DNA of 64,000 bases from Paraspadella gotoi (GCA_051294375.1 CM119263.1:15354532-15418531), one strand, 5' to 3'. Positions 1 through 46,784 are shown, counted from the first letter of the stretch. The notes: generated by a model not told the origin, from the sequence alone. A program made the numbers and translations.

Positions 1-1956
1 AAAAAAGGGGAATAAATCCAACTAAAAAAAAAAACGAATAAAAACTAAAAACGCGGAGATAAAGAGCAAAGAAAGTAAAGAAACAACAGAGGGGAAAACA
101 ACCGAGACAAATAGGGAGAAAACGGAGGAACGACTGAGAAATTTCGAAATGCGCGCGCGACCTCGGCATGTGCGCGTGGGGTCGTATGCGTGTAAGCTTT
201 CGGTCCTCTGAGTGCGAAACTCCATTAGAGTTTACTTGCGGGATGCGGAGAATACTTTTGCCTTCTTGTGTGTGTGTGTGTGTGTTTTTTTTTTGTTGAA
301 AATAAAAATAAGGAAGTAAAATATCCGTAAATTCACTCAATTGTGAAAACAATATTGTTTAAATTCAACTAAAAAATTATCCCTCAAAATCTCATTCCTT
401 TACGCTGCTCACAAGAAGTGAAATTCTCATACACATAGTATCATCTTCACAACAAATAGTTGAAATTGGCGAAATTCAGTTTTTTGTTTCGAGTACACTG
501 GTTTTTTATGCTTAAGGAGGTCCGGTTTGTTTTTAACTTTCTGCCAATCAACATTCAGCAAATCCGGTCTCTTTCATATCGCGTGTCAACAACTCCTTTC
601 CTACTTTTATTAACACCAAAACTCGAATCCTATCTCTCGCCTCATCCTAGGTAAACTTCTGTTCTCCAGGTAAGTTTTACTTACCGAAACCTGTTAAACT
701 CCGCCTCGTTAAGAAATTCAAAGTAACGATGCCACATACTGATTCAGTTACTTTTTTCAACCCTGTAAAGTTGTCCTTGTCATCGACGATATCTGGCGGG
801 AGAAAAGTTTTTTTTCGCAGAAAGGTTATCGTTGTTGTCATACCGTTGCACTTTTTAGCGAAACAGCGCTTTTCGTGGAATTCTAACTTTGGATGGAAAC
901 TAAATAAAAAGACATCAACATCAATGTCGAAACTAGCTCGGCCCGGCCCGGTTCTTAATGCAATCGAACCTGGAATCTCTCTGCGACGGCACAATTCCCG
1001 AGCTGTTAGAGCCACGTCGGCTCCGGAGGTTTAGTTACGGCCGCGGCAGCGACGGCGGCGGCTGCGGCGTGTTAGGCAGAAGCAGAGTTCAGAACCGGGT
1101 GAAATGTTGAGCGAGTTTTTGAATAATTGTGTCGCTCTCTCTTTCTCGACTTTTATTATCGCTTTAATTTTTATCAACGGTTGACGTTTAGAAATTTTTT
1201 CAGGTGACCTGTTACGAATGAACTCAGCGCTTATTTTCTGTCGTCAACTTTCGAAAAATCTCATCGGAAACTCCCTAACGCAAACTTTCAAATTTTCAAC
1301 GAAAAAGTTGGATGAATTTTTGGGTTTTTGCGCAAAGAGAAAAATTCGGTCGACAAGTTGAATGTTGACGAAATAAACATTAGAGTTGAAAAAAATGGAT
1401 GGACTTTGAACAACCGTGGGAAACTTTTTTTATTCCTATTGGTTGACTCAGCGGAGTTCATCCTGAGGGTAAAGGCGTTGATGCACCGTGGAAAAGAGTT
1501 GGTCGCAAATCGAGTTGCTTCAAGTTGCAGTCCAATGGCCAGACAGAGAAGTTTAAAAGTTTATAATTTTGCACTAAGTTCTAATCTCACTCGAAAAATC
1601 TTTGGCATCCTTTTACTGTAGCTCACTTCTATTCATGATGCGTGCAAAATTCCTTTTATTACATTCCTATAATATTGGAAAGACGGAGGCCAACGAGCAA
1701 GAATGACTGAAGGGATCTGCTTCTCGCCAGAGTAAAAAGAACAATAGACCGGAAGAGGGCAGAAAAAATATTGTAAAAAAAAACAAAAAAACAAAAAGAA
1801 CAACCAACCGAAAAAATAGTGGGAAAAAATAGCGACGCTTTGCCAAACGTCGGAGCAAACAGCGCTTGGATCAGAAAGGAGAAAAAAAAGGAAACAGCCG
1901 AAAGAAGACGGCAGACAAAAGAAAAATAGGCGGATAAAGAAAAGAGGATGGGGTGC

Positions 1957-1959
<3 letters not shown>

Positions 1960-2010
<51 letters not shown>
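1960..2010. repeat. (GA)n microsatellite
   Basis: An uninterrupted GA dinucleotide run. The copy-2 counterpart near 10940-11000 is short and interrupted, as expected if the repeat was read with errors. Confidence 0.95.
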
Positions 2011-2012
<2 letters not shown>

Positions 2013-2310
2013 CGAGAAAGAAAAATTGGAAGGCTTAAATTTCTCGTCCCCGTCAACGGAGATATTGATTTCTAGTAAAAAGAATCCGCCAATGAGCAAA
2101 GCTGCCAAAATCAGGAGTAACAGTGAAGATTAAAAGCCCCCGAAAAAAATTAAACATTTTACAAATTTAGAATAACATAAATGCATAAATTTTGAAATAG
2201 AATATTTCTATAAAAGAACGAAAAAATCTACAAAGAAAAAGAAAGAGAAGAAGAAATCTATTTCTTATTTCTTAAAAAAAAAAAAAAATCAAAATGGAAA
2301 AAAAAATGGG

Positions 2311-2502
2311 GGTGTGAATTTTGCAACGGATCCGCGAATTCCGTCTCCAAAATCCTTCTCCGGAAAAAAACGGAAGAAAAAGCAGCCAGTTTCGCCGGGC
2401 TCGAGTCCAAAGGCCTCGACAACGACAACGACGAGGACGCCGCCGCTATCTCCGCCGCTACCGCCACCGCCGCCGCCGCCGCACAAGGTCAGCAGAGGAT
2501 GA
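2311..2502 (+). CDS. Doubtful open frame, Pro/Lys-rich
   Basis: An open frame without an ATG reads as a basic, Ser/Pro-rich stretch that ends in a run of prolines and stops just after a possible GTCAGC donor at about 2490. The composition could belong to a disordered protein region, but it also follows directly from a (CCG)n-like tract. The counterpart at 11333-11536 is frame-shifted at several places. It lies upstream of the TMEM121-like first exon and could be 5' untranslated sequence. No homology is recognised, and I consider coding unlikely. Confidence 0.12.
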   Translation, partial: GVNFATDPRIPSPKSFSGKKRKKKQPVSPGSSPKASTTTTTRTPPLSPPLPPPPPPPHKVSRG

Positions 2503-3666
2503 GAATCTCTCTCGGCTCGCGACCCAAATTCCGAGCAAATCGCTCGCCTGTTTTCTTCACCTTCGCCCGCCATGAAATTTGGCGATAATCGGCGCGAGAC
2601 TCACGTCCTCGATTCCCGGATGTGAGAATCACGCCCACTCTTTTTTTTGGGCGCAATTTAAAGATAAAAAAGGGGAAATCTAATCGGACGAAAACGATGA
2701 CCAAGATGACGACGACAATAAAGACGACGAGGATGATGAAATCAAGGATTCTGCTTATTTTCTCTACCGACTTTCAGAACAACAACAACACAACCTTCGT
2801 GCTCTTGACCCTCACAAGGAGTTAGAGAAAAAGCAAGGGGGAGGAGGAAGAGGAGTAGGAGGAGGACTAAGCGAGGATGAACAAGAAAAACATAAACACT
2901 AACAAGCGAAAACGAAGAAGACAAGGAAAGAAAAATAAAGAAAAGAGAAACGAGAATTAAAGAATAGAAGGATAGACGGACCTCGTGTAAGTCAAAAACG
3001 ACCCCGACTCTTAACAGGATGATAATAAACATTTCATAGTGAGTCATATCGAGTTATTTTCCATCGCTTTTTTTGTTTAAACGCGAAACGCTCTACCTTA
3101 AGCCTTAAGTAAACAACTTCGTCTGTCTCTATTTTGTATCTTCTTTTTCAGATTTTCCTTTTGATACTTCTCTTCTATTGAATGGCTTCGTCGGCGTCGT
3201 TGTGATGGCAACGAACCGTGAAAAGATAAAAACATTGCAATCAAAAACTCGTTAAATGAAAAGCGAAGCCGAAAAAATAAATCGGATAAAGCTGATCTTA
3301 AAAGACGAAGTAGAAAATAAGAAAACTAAAAAATAATAAAAATAAAAAAAAACTTAAACTGTGAATAAAAAAAAACGCAAAAACACGACAACCGCTCCCC
3401 GACCTCAAGTATATTCTTTGTTTCACGATCGTAAAATACCGTCGTAATATTGTACGCAATCTATATGCAAATTTAGGAAGAATTTATTTTCTGCGTCGAT
3501 ATTTTTCGTTTTGACGCAGAAACTTTTTGGAAAAAACATATTTCGATCGAGACGAACCCACGACCCCTTTACCACTTGGATATTTCCAACTTCCCCGAAT
3601 TATCGTCTTGTTTCATGACCATAAACTAAATTTTCAACGACAACAGCCACCGCAACAACCGAAACA

Positions 3667-37436
<33,770 letters not shown>

Positions 37437-37708
37437 CGCGATTGAAAGGAGAAAGAGGAACGGTGTGAAAAGACTATTGCGTTAAATCATTGATTCTCGT
37501 TTTCATTGTATTTTTGTTTTCATATTTTTAGTTGCTTTTCGGTCGGTCTCTCAGTCGGTCCGTCCGTCTGTCTCACTTACGTTAAAAATGCATATAATTC
37601 TAACTATATGCTAAAGCCTATAGTTGGTTGCTCATTTGTTAAGAGAGAAAAAACCCCAAATCTATGGGACTGCAAGCGCCGCCTTCAGGAATTCCTAAAA
37701 CTATAAGG

Positions 37709-37714
37709 AATAAA
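37709..37714 (+). terminator. Candidate polyadenylation signal
   Basis: AATAAA about 270 bases after the stop codon of the TMEM121-like gene. It is the first canonical hexamer after the stop that I noticed. Confidence 0.4.
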
Positions 37715-37719
37715 AGACG

Positions 37720-38713
37720 ATATTTGGACGCAGTGCATGTGATAAATACATGGGCAAAGAAAGTTTTTTAGTCATGTCATGTCATGTCATATAATATCAT
37801 GTGATCAAATGGAAATGAAGTCATTGTGGCGCAACACATTGGAATTACCGTTCTTGTTTTTTTATTCTTTAGTTTTTCGCTTCATTAATCCGCATACATT
37901 ACTTCATACGGAATAGATGTAACTATATGAAAAGATACAAAATATTTTGATTTGCGTAGTAACGACTAGCAGAAAATAGGGAGTACTCGCTCCAGAAGAA
38001 AGATGTCGTTAAAATGAGTCAGAAAAAAAGGAAGCAGTAGCGATGGATTTAAAGAAGATAAAAAAAGACTTAAAAAATAATAGAAGATTAGCAGAAGATT
38101 ACAACAAGATTTTAAAACGAGACTTAAAAAAGGCAAATGCGAAATGAACGGGAAAAATTGAATTGGTTTACCGTCTTGTCACTCGCAGAAGACGCCTCAA
38201 GCGCGACGCTTCGCAACGCGCCTTTTGCAACGCGCCCAACGAAGCGCACATCAATGCGCTTAATAACACAACTTGCTAAGCGCTTAGTAAAACGTCTTTG
38301 AAGACTTTTAAAAGCCTCTTTCCCTTTCTGGCTCGAAAAAAATTAAAAAACGGATAAGAAAGGTAAAAAAAAAGAAAGGAAAGAGGAAAATGAATAAAAA
38401 AATAAGGAGAAAAAAAAAAGAATAAATTTGTCTCGCGTCATCCTCAGGCATTTTTCTCTTTTCCCTCAGATGCGCCCGAGCGAGCGAACGAGCGAACGAA
38501 CGAGGGAAGAGAGCGAGAGAGATAGAGCGAGAGAGAGATAGAGTGAGATACTTGACAGGTTCATAACTCGATTTGCAAACACTTCATCATTAAGAAGAAA
38601 AAAAAATAAAAGAAATAATAATAGAAAGAAAAAAAACTATCGAGCTAAGAAATTAAGAAAGAAAAAGATAATTACACACGTTGCCACGGTTACCGATTTG
38701 CCGTTGGAACCTC

Positions 38714-38715
<2 letters not shown>
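37720..38715. other. Noncoding stretch
   Basis: A short CATGT pentanucleotide array at 37774-37792, an A-rich region, and a GC-rich patch of repeated AACGCGCC/GAAGCGC-like words at 38195-38260. No gene is supported. Confidence 0.55.
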
Positions 38716-38781
<66 letters not shown>

Positions 38782-38822
38782 GAGAGAAAGAGAGAAAGAG
38801 AGAAAGAAAGAAAGAGAAAGAG
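38716..38822. repeat. (GA)n / (GAAA)n microsatellite
   Basis: A pure GA run that grades into GAGAAA units at its right end. Confidence 0.95.
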
Positions 38823-39267
38823 TTCTCTGCAGCCAACCCCAAACTGCTTGCGAATATCGCGCTTCGAGTCATTTAAGATAACGGGGTTATTTTTTGCAGC
38901 CACCTCTTCCTCCTAAAACTTTTTTTCTTCTTCCATCCTTTTTTCGTTTTACTTTCTTTTCCTATTTTCTTTTTTCTTCTTCATTCTTTTTATACCTTTC
39001 CTTTTTTAGTGTCGAGGTCTTAAAGACGAAGGATCCATTTTGGTTCTTCTTTGACGATTTTTACTTCCATCTTCCTTCTCTCGTTTTCTGTCCCCATTGT
39101 GCCTCAATCACTTAATAATCAATTAATGGCATAATGCTAAAATTTTCTCTCCCTTTCCGAGAACTGACCTTTGTCCAATTACCACTTTAAAACAACTTCC
39201 TCTCTAATCTACGCTTCCTCATTTCCTTGAGCCACTCATTCTTATTCTCGCTCCATTTTCCTACTTT

Positions 39268-39322
39268 GTTCCATCCCTCCATCCATCCATCCCTCCTTCC
39301 ATCCATCCCTCCATCCGTCCAG
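39268..39322. repeat. (CATC)n tetranucleotide repeat
   Basis: CATCCATC and CCTC variants in tandem. Confidence 0.85.
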
Positions 39323-39648
39323 ATCCAACCTCATTCCCTCCTCTCTCCCTCCCGCTCATCTCTTTCCAAGTTTCTCCTCCCCTTTACAGTCTGCATTTTA
39401 TGTCCGGGAAGAAACGGTACAAAAAATTTATTATGTTTTTTTCCAATTTTCTTTCTTTCCATTTTTCTCCACTTTTTTCTCTTTCTTTTTTTTTTTTTTT
39501 TGGCTCGTTGGCGTCATTTTTTTTTCCCGCGTTATTTTCCCGTCGGTTGTGTTCCTTTCATTTCCCTCCGCTTTACACCAGTTTATACTGTCAGTCGTGA
39601 CTGTCGCTCTGTCACTTGATCCCGAGCGGAGACGATTCTCTCCCCCGC

Positions 39649-39651
<3 letters not shown>

Positions 39652-39704
<53 letters not shown>

Positions 39705-39705
39705 T

Positions 39706-39744
<39 letters not shown>

Positions 39745-39945
39745 CTTTCTTAAAGAAATGGCAATCGCGGATGGGTGAACGTTGTGAAACAATGACAACC
39801 GAACTTTGTTTTTGCGTTCGACGATTCCTGTATTTGTTTTGCGCTACCATCATTCATCTTCTCATTCCCTCTTACAACACACCATTCCTTCATCTTTTAT
39901 TTCCCAGTTTTTTTTCGTACATCTTTTTCCTCATCTCTCTCTCTT

Positions 39946-40022
<77 letters not shown>

Positions 40023-40184
40023 TTCTCTCTCATTCTCACTCACTTTCTTTTTCGTTTTAGTTCTCAGCCTTCTCGCTTCTCTCTATGGCCCATAACATAC
40101 ATTTTCTTCCCTTGCCTTCCTTCTTTTCTCGTCACACTTTAAAAAACTCTCACGTAATGTCTCTCTTTCTTTCTTTCTTTTCTT

Positions 40185-40283
<99 letters not shown>

Positions 40284-40284
40284 A
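39652..40284. repeat. Cluster of (CT)n arrays
   Basis: Three arrays, 39652-39743, 39935-40034 and 40160-40284, separated by unique sequence. A GA-rich tract on the other polarity follows at 40351-40413, so CT and GA arrays face each other over about 70 bases. Confidence 0.93.
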
Positions 40285-40419
40285 TAAAAAAAAACTTGAT
40301 GTGAGACGATTACCATTTCTTCAACCAGACAAATGGCTGCGTGCTGGAAGCCTGAGAGAGAGAGACACACAGAGAGAGACAGAGAGAGAGAGACAGAAAG
40401 AGAGAGAGAGAAGAATCCA

Positions 40420-41130
40420 GAGACAGTGGGAATGAACGGAGAAATTTAAAGAAGAAACAGGAAATAAATAAAGCGGCATCAGGGAATAATTAAGGGGACC
40501 CCCACTATTGGACGCTTGTAAATTTCGCGACGCGCATTGCATTGGTTAATGAGTTCGTCAATGCAGATTTCGCGACGCGTTTCCTCGGTACAAACGCCTT
40601 TTTATTCTGAATTCGAAAGGAAATCGTTTCGTACGACGTTCATCGTTTTTGGTCTCGGAATAAAAAAAAAAAAAAAAAAAGGCAGCGTCTTTTGTCGGGA
40701 CGATGATTTATTCCTTATCTCGTCCAAATTGTTTCCATTTTTATGTCCAATTTATTATTATTTCTTTTTTTGAAGGAAACAGTTTCATTATATTCATAGG
40801 CCTCTCGGTTAAACTTTAAAAGATAAAAGTTTAAAACAAATTAAATTTTTCAGTTTTACAGGATTGAACGAATATTGGTTTAATGTTTATGTTACTATTT
40901 TATTCAAAATTTATACTTTAATTCCGCCTTCATCGTTATTCAAGTGATAATAAAAATATTAATGTAAACATATTTTAAAGAAGAAAAATCGTCGTGAAAT
41001 TCACGTGACTGAGAAACCGAGTAGGAAAAAAGATCACAACCGAGACAAAAAAGTGGGAATAGCTTCTGAGGAAAAAAGAGAGAAACTGGGAAGAGGGAAA
41101 AAAATTATTGTTTTCCCGCGTGAACTTTGC
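40420..41130. other. Noncoding stretch
   Basis: TTTCGCGACGCG occurs twice, about 33 bases apart (starts near 40536 and 40569), with GCATTG and CAATGC facing each other between them. The rest is AT-rich. No gene. Confidence 0.5.
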
Positions 41131-41138
41131 AACGCTGT

Positions 41139-41222
41139 GGCAGCGGTGGCGGCGGCGGTGGCGGCGGCGGCGATAGTAGCGATGGCGGTGACGGTGATGG
41201 CGTTGGTGGTTGCGGTGGGCGG
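41139..41222. repeat. (GGC/GGT)n trinucleotide-rich tract
   Basis: GGCGGT and GATGGCGGT-type units; would read as Ala/Val-rich in one frame but has no gene context. Confidence 0.8.
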
Positions 41223-42018
41223 TGGTGAAGGCCGGAAAGACCAAAGTAAAAATAAAAGAAAATATTAAAAGCCGCGGGAAAGATAAAAAGGAATAAAATA
41301 AAAGAAAAAAGACTAAAAATTGAGATGCAAAACGTTTTAAGCAGTTTCCGTAGACCGACCCGGGGGGGTGGGTTAAATGCTTTGCCGGAAGGAAATGGTT
41401 AAGTTATCGACGCAAAATATGTGTAGCAAAAATGATTAAAAAAGGAAAAAGAACAATACTATTAACGAGAGTATAAAATCAAGAATGAGATAAAAATAAA
41501 GATCGATTTGATTTGAAAACAACATTAAATAGCGACTTGAGGAAGGACGTCGACCTCAACGAAGCTGAAGCAACCACATAAAATACACAGAAATTATCGC
41601 GTTTCGGAATTTCGACGGCGAAATTCATTTTGGGGACCAAAGATGAAAAACGTTTTACGAGGGACGAGCGAGCGGTCGCCGCAAGGGGAATTTGGGTAGA
41701 TGAATTACGACCCGGTTCGGTGGCGTTCGTGAGAAACGTGGCAAGCGCCGCCAGCTAGATTATCGAGACAAAAGCATAGCTGGTATATAGTACGTTGATA
41801 TACAAAAGCACGGAAAAAAAATAACCAAAAGAATTATTCGGACAACAAGCCAAATGAAACGTATTTAAACTTTAAAGAATCGTCCAAAACAAAAGTTAAA
41901 AAAAAACTCTCTTCCATCTCGTCTGATTCCATCTGCACCAAAATACTTTGGAATTTTACCTGTTTTCCTCGATTCTTCTATCGTCTTATTCACGCTTCTG
42001 CCATTAATTTTTTTCTAT
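41223..42018. other. Noncoding stretch
   Basis: A-rich and mixed sequence with no recognised feature. Confidence 0.5.
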
Positions 42019-42200
42019 AATTCTGCCATCTTTTTCCTTTTTTCTGCCATCTTTTTCCTTCTTTCTGCCATCTTTTACCTTCTTTCTGCCATCTTTTACC
42101 TTCTTTCTGCCATCTTTTTCCTTCTTTCTGCCATCTTTTTCCTTCTTTCTGCCATCTTTTTCCTTCTTTCTGCCATCTTTTTCCTTCTTTCTGCCATCGT
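42019..42200. repeat. 21-base tandem array
   Basis: Nine units at an exact 21-base period (TGCCATC at 42024, 42045, 42066 and so on to 42192), consensus TTTCTGCCATCTTTTTCCTT plus C. The minus strand is open through it as a seven-residue repeat, KRWQKEG, from 42238 down to 41990. Related diverged units (CGCTTCCGCCATCTATTT) follow at 42279-42410. Confidence 0.95.
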
Positions 42201-42410
42201 CTCATCTTCGTTTCGGCCCATTTGTTTCTTTTATCCACCTTCTCACCTCCACTTGCGTTATTCTTATTTTCCTTTCTTCCGCTTCCGCCATCTATTTATT
42301 CGCCTCCGCCATCTATTTTTTCGCTTCCGCCAACTTTCCCTTTTCCACTGTATCTTCATCTCTTTCGCTTCCACCATCTTTATCGTTTTCGCTTCCACCA
42401 TCTTTATTTC

Positions 42411-42852
42411 CTTCGCTCTGGCCAATCTTGGACGCCCCGAGCATCGGGGACGGGGCAGGACGGGCCATTTCTCACGAGTCACTCGGGACACGAAAGTTTC
42501 GGAGCAATAAAACCCGAAACTCGAAAAAATTGAAGGCGACCATGTGCTGCCGTCGGTTCGCCGCCATTGCAGCTACAACGCCGTTCTGTCGCCCTGTGGT
42601 CCCTCGCTACCGCTTGCTTTCTCGACTTAACGATCTAAGTTTTCATTTATTGTAAAGTGACCGTCTCGTTGATTCTACTCTCGTCAGTCTAAGCGACCAG
42701 TTGTTATATTTGTTAAAACGACAATCGAATTAACGACATTATTTCTTGTCTGTTTGTTAAATATTCACAAATATGAAAAATCAAATTGCAAAGTATTTAA
42801 AAAGAATAAAAAAACCCTCAAACCAAGAATAATGTAATTATATTGTTTCGAT
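42411..42852. other. Noncoding stretch
   Basis: A GC-rich patch at 42430-42610 with short open frames on both strands, then AT-rich sequence. No supported gene. Confidence 0.45.
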
Positions 42853-43000
42853 TATGGCATCGGCCGGATTGCCTGTGAAGCTCAATGGGATGGGGCATCT
42901 CACTGTTGCGTTCAGGGACGCCACCTATCACTAGAGTAGTGAGAACGTAACGATTGGGATGATGAGTAAATGGGATCGGCGGTGTGAATATACCGCCACA
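42853..43000 (-). mobile_element. Solo terminal repeat of the LTR-like element (diverged)
   Basis: On the minus strand it begins TGTGGCGG and its GGCGGT hairpin and ends TATGGC-complement, like the terminal repeats at 30546 and 31028, but it is shorter (148 bases) through internal loss. CGAT flanks it on both sides (42849-42852 and 43001-43004), a 4-base target duplication of its own. This shows the repeat moves independently of the block duplication. Confidence 0.55.
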
Positions 43001-43004
43001 CGAT

Positions 43005-43770
43005 CATCATTTCACGCTTAAAGTCCTTCGACCGTGATCACTGATCAGCCATTGATGTCGGCGCTTCTCCGATTTCTTGCTTTTTTTTGCAGAGAAAATC
43101 TATATTTTTCCTTTCATTCCTAAGGGGAAAAAATCAAAGTAAATATTGCGACTGAAAAAGTATGATGTCGAAGATATTTTTTTTTGTAAGTATGACGGAT
43201 GGAGAAAATAAATATTTTGTGGCTAATCAAACATTGAGGTTTATTAAAGTTAAATATATGACTTCTTTTCAGACGCTCTTTTTCCGTCTCTACTTTCTCT
43301 TTAATAGTTTAGTGAGATAACAATTCATTTAATTTTTTTTAAAGACCAAAGGTCCATAGCTGTGTTTGGTTTCTTTATTTTAGCTTCGTTTTAAATGGAT
43401 CGTGAAAAACGTCGACTCGGCAATAATTCCGACGCCAATCGTCGGCGTTTTCATAAACTGATGAAATTCGAGCGAATCATATTCAAGCCATTCATTACGA
43501 CTTTTTGTGTGAACCAGGATTTTGAGATTACTTATGTTAACTAATAACTATGTATTTATCGAGTTAATTTCTCCCAATTTATCCCAACGTTATCGTCCAA
43601 TCACCATCAATCCGTCGATCAACGGTTATCAGCCAATCAGCGTCCAACGGATCATTATCTCCCATTCATCATCACCGAGAAGGCGTCGGTGATTACGAAC
43701 CGAGGGGAGATCCTTTTCTCTTTTTTCGCCAGATGATGACGACGATTATCTTTATACGTAATTCCTTCTC
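43005..43770. other. Noncoding stretch
   Basis: Mixed AT-rich sequence. Near 43580-43680 the words CCAATCA and ATCATC recur, but not as a clean array. No gene. Confidence 0.5.
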
Positions 43771-43820
43771 TTTTCTCTCTCTCTCTATTTCTCTCTCTTT
43801 CTCTCTCTCTCCTCTCTCTC

Positions 43821-43845
43821 NNNNNNNNNNNNNNNNNNNNNNNNN
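43821..43845. other. Assembly gap (25 N)
   Basis: Exactly 25 N inside a (CT)n tract, just left of the inverted arm C. Confidence 0.99.
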
Positions 43846-44085
43846 CGCCTCCCCCCACCGCTTTAACGAAACATGGTGAATAGTCATAAAATTGTAATAA
43901 CATGTTCATTTATTAATATACTTTTACTGCTGAGAGGCAAAAATGTGAATCACGAGACGCAAGAAAAAGGTTTTAAAAAAGAATCTGGACGGAAAAGGTG
44001 GGGCGGATCTCCAGTCAACTTTTTCTCCTCGCTCTCTCTCCTCTATTTCCTCTTTCTTCTTCTCTCTATCTTCATCCTCTTTCTC

Positions 44086-44262
44086 TCTCTCTCTCTCTCT
44101 CTTTCCTTTTCTCTCCTCTCTCGACATTGGTGGTGAGGGAACTATGGTAAAAAAGAGTTTTTTTGGGGGAAAAAATTTCGGGTTTAATAAAACATTTCCG
44201 CCCAATTTCACGCGTTAGGTTTTTTTAAATATACCGGTTGGCTGTCATAATCTTTCTCTCGC
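44086..44262 (+). repeat. Dispersed direct repeat, copy 1
   Basis: CT-rich sequence, then CATTGGTGGT, CTATGGTAAAAA, a GCGTT word, and GGTTGG...CTGTCATA before more CT. The same order is found in the same orientation at 58634-58798, although the surrounding arms are inverted. Confidence 0.65.
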
Positions 44263-46723
44263 TTCTCTCTCTCTCTCTTTCTCTTGCGGTCTCATACTCT
44301 TCTTCACGTCCTTCGTATCTCATCTTCTTTTCTCTCGTTCATCTCTTCCGGTGATAGGTACTTCTTTCCCCGCTCTAGATCAACTCTTGTGTGTCTCCTC
44401 TCTCTTCCTATCTCTCATCTTTTCCATCCTCCTCATCTAATCTTTGTCTAGAATTCGCACACGGAAGTGAAGACGAAAGGAATCGACTCGCGGCACTGTG
44501 GCATTATATTTAACGTGGAGTTTTATTCGCAAGAGCATTGGCAAAATTGAGTTTTGGTATCAACATCGAAAGAAAAACTAACGGCGTACTTTTCTCTAGA
44601 GAGAGCAATCCTAATTTACTGTTGTCTCTCCCCTGTGCCTTCTTCACAAGAACTTATTATTATAAAAATTTATAGAACCGTTAATAAGAGCACAATTTCA
44701 GCTAAGACTTGTTGAGAGAACTTCCCGTAACTTGGATCCTTAGGAGGATCCTTATCTTATCCTAACATTGCCGAGAATCACACACTGTGGCTCTCAATTC
44801 TATCTTCCTCAGTTTTCTCTCCTCCCACCTCTCTCTCTCCTCCGTCGCTCCTCTCTCGTCCCACAAACCTCTAAAGCTCTCTCTCGGTGTTTCTCTCTTC
44901 TCTTTCCTCTACCATCGTCTCCTCACTCTGTCCTTACTTCCTCTTCCCTCTCGGCGGATCTCCGTACTTTTCTCCAACTCTCTAAATACCCTTTTCCTGT
45001 TTCGTATTCTTCGTTTTGTCTTAAGGTTATCCCGAATCGATCAACATGAATCGATTGGTTTGGCAAAAACCTGACACAAAAACTCTCGAGGGTTTAACTT
45101 GTATAATATTTAAAAAAATATATATTCTGTCAAATAAGAGGTGTGGATCGAAACACACAGAGTATTTTGTTTCAAAAAATGTTTTAGCTTTTCGTAAGGT
45201 GGTAAAAAACAAAAGGGTCATTTGAGCATGATCAAGACGCACGGGGTATGGCAAAATTTTGTAAAAATTAACTCTAAAGACACTGACATACTGCTTACGC
45301 ACCAATAAGTACAAATATTAGCATATACATATACTGAAACGAGTAGTATTTCCGATTGCCTTGTTTTTTTTTTATAATATTATATTTTTGGTATTAATTT
45401 TCACTAATTCTTTTCTTCGAAACACGATTATAAAAAAAAATGACGAAAGTGTGGGAAATAACGTGAAAAGGCAGCAAGGTCGTGACGTTGGCCAGCCCGC
45501 CAAACGAGTTCTAACCACTTCTACTATGGATAGCGATTTGTTTCTAGACGTTCATTAACAAGCGAGATCGGTAAAGGGTCCTCGGTGTTTTCCGCGACTT
45601 TGCAGATGCGCGCGGGGCGAATAATCGAAACATTTAAAGAGAGCGAATCGAAGCCGGAGGTCGGCATTAAAGCGCCGCAAGATTTAACTTCCCGGTTTAT
45701 GTCTGTTTTTATGGAGTAGTAAACGCGAGATCTATTTGGGTTGTTAGTGTTTTCTATGGACGCGAGTGATTTGGCAGCCTTTCTGCTCCTCGCGGGGCCA
45801 ATGGCTTGCGGAGAGAGAATGAATAATTAAAATCTGAATTCAAATACTTAATTTTAATCAAAAAAAAGAAGGAAAAGATGATGAGAATAGGAAGCATCGT
45901 TAACTATCGGCTCAACTGCTCTCAATTTCGCCGGGCTGCCTCGCTAAGCGCGCTCCCGGTAATCGTCGTTCGGATAAACAGGTCCAAAGCCCACACGCAT
46001 CCGAGTTTCACGCCCTTCAATCCCCGAACTCTCGGCGCCCCGCGTCGCACACACAGTCCACGGAAAAAAAAAAGCCGGGGCTAATAGTAGCTAGAAAGGG
46101 AGCTTTCGAGAATGACGAACGAGACGACGCATCCAACAAAAGAGCAGCAGCCTGGGATGCGCGGACTGCGGAACGACGCTTCGCCAGACGGTGTTTTGCG
46201 AGCGGGCGTCAACGATTGGGAGACGGGGCGCGAGTGGCGGCGTCTGGACTGAGTGACGGGCGAGATTAGGAGAGTAAGGATTGGGTACTGGGTGAAAGCC
46301 CCAGTACTAAGCCGGTGGGAGGGGCATCCACCTCCTTTAATATCACCATCTAAGCCGTCTCGGATTTTCAATACTAATTATCTCCAACAGCTTAATGTTT
46401 ATTTTTTTATCGCTATACCATCGCTTGTGTCGTGTCAGAATTTCTATTTACAATGCACGTGTACTTTACTTACGTACAATACTGATAATGTATACTTTAA
46501 TGATGAAAATAATCTTAAAGTTAGAAAATGCCTTTCCCTTGCGATTTCACTTTTAAAAACCTTTTTTTGTTGTAAGATGGTGATGATTTACCAAGCGAAT
46601 TAGTTATTGAAAAGACAAAAGAAGTTGAGGACGATCGCAGAACGCGCATTCTTTTCCTGCTCTCGAACCGTCCACTCTTATTTGGGTTTGCAGCTCGGCT
46701 GCAACCTTTTGTTGGTTTTTGCA

Positions 46724-46784
46724 ATGAGAGTGCCAATTTGCTTTTTCAGCTTGTTTTTTCTTTCGCAAGGAGCGACTATCCCTG
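46724..46784 (+). CDS. Possible signal-peptide first exon
   Basis: An ATG opens MRVPICFFSLFFLSQGATIP, a typical short secretory leader, followed by a GTAATT donor. Against it: the mirrored copy near 56860-56935 lacks the ATG and first codons, and the stretch is T-rich, which favours such leaders by chance. No downstream exon is identified. Confidence 0.15.

Noticed and set aside
39227-40142. Several long Leu/Ser-rich open frames
   Set aside because: They are read-through of (CT)n and (CATC)n arrays.
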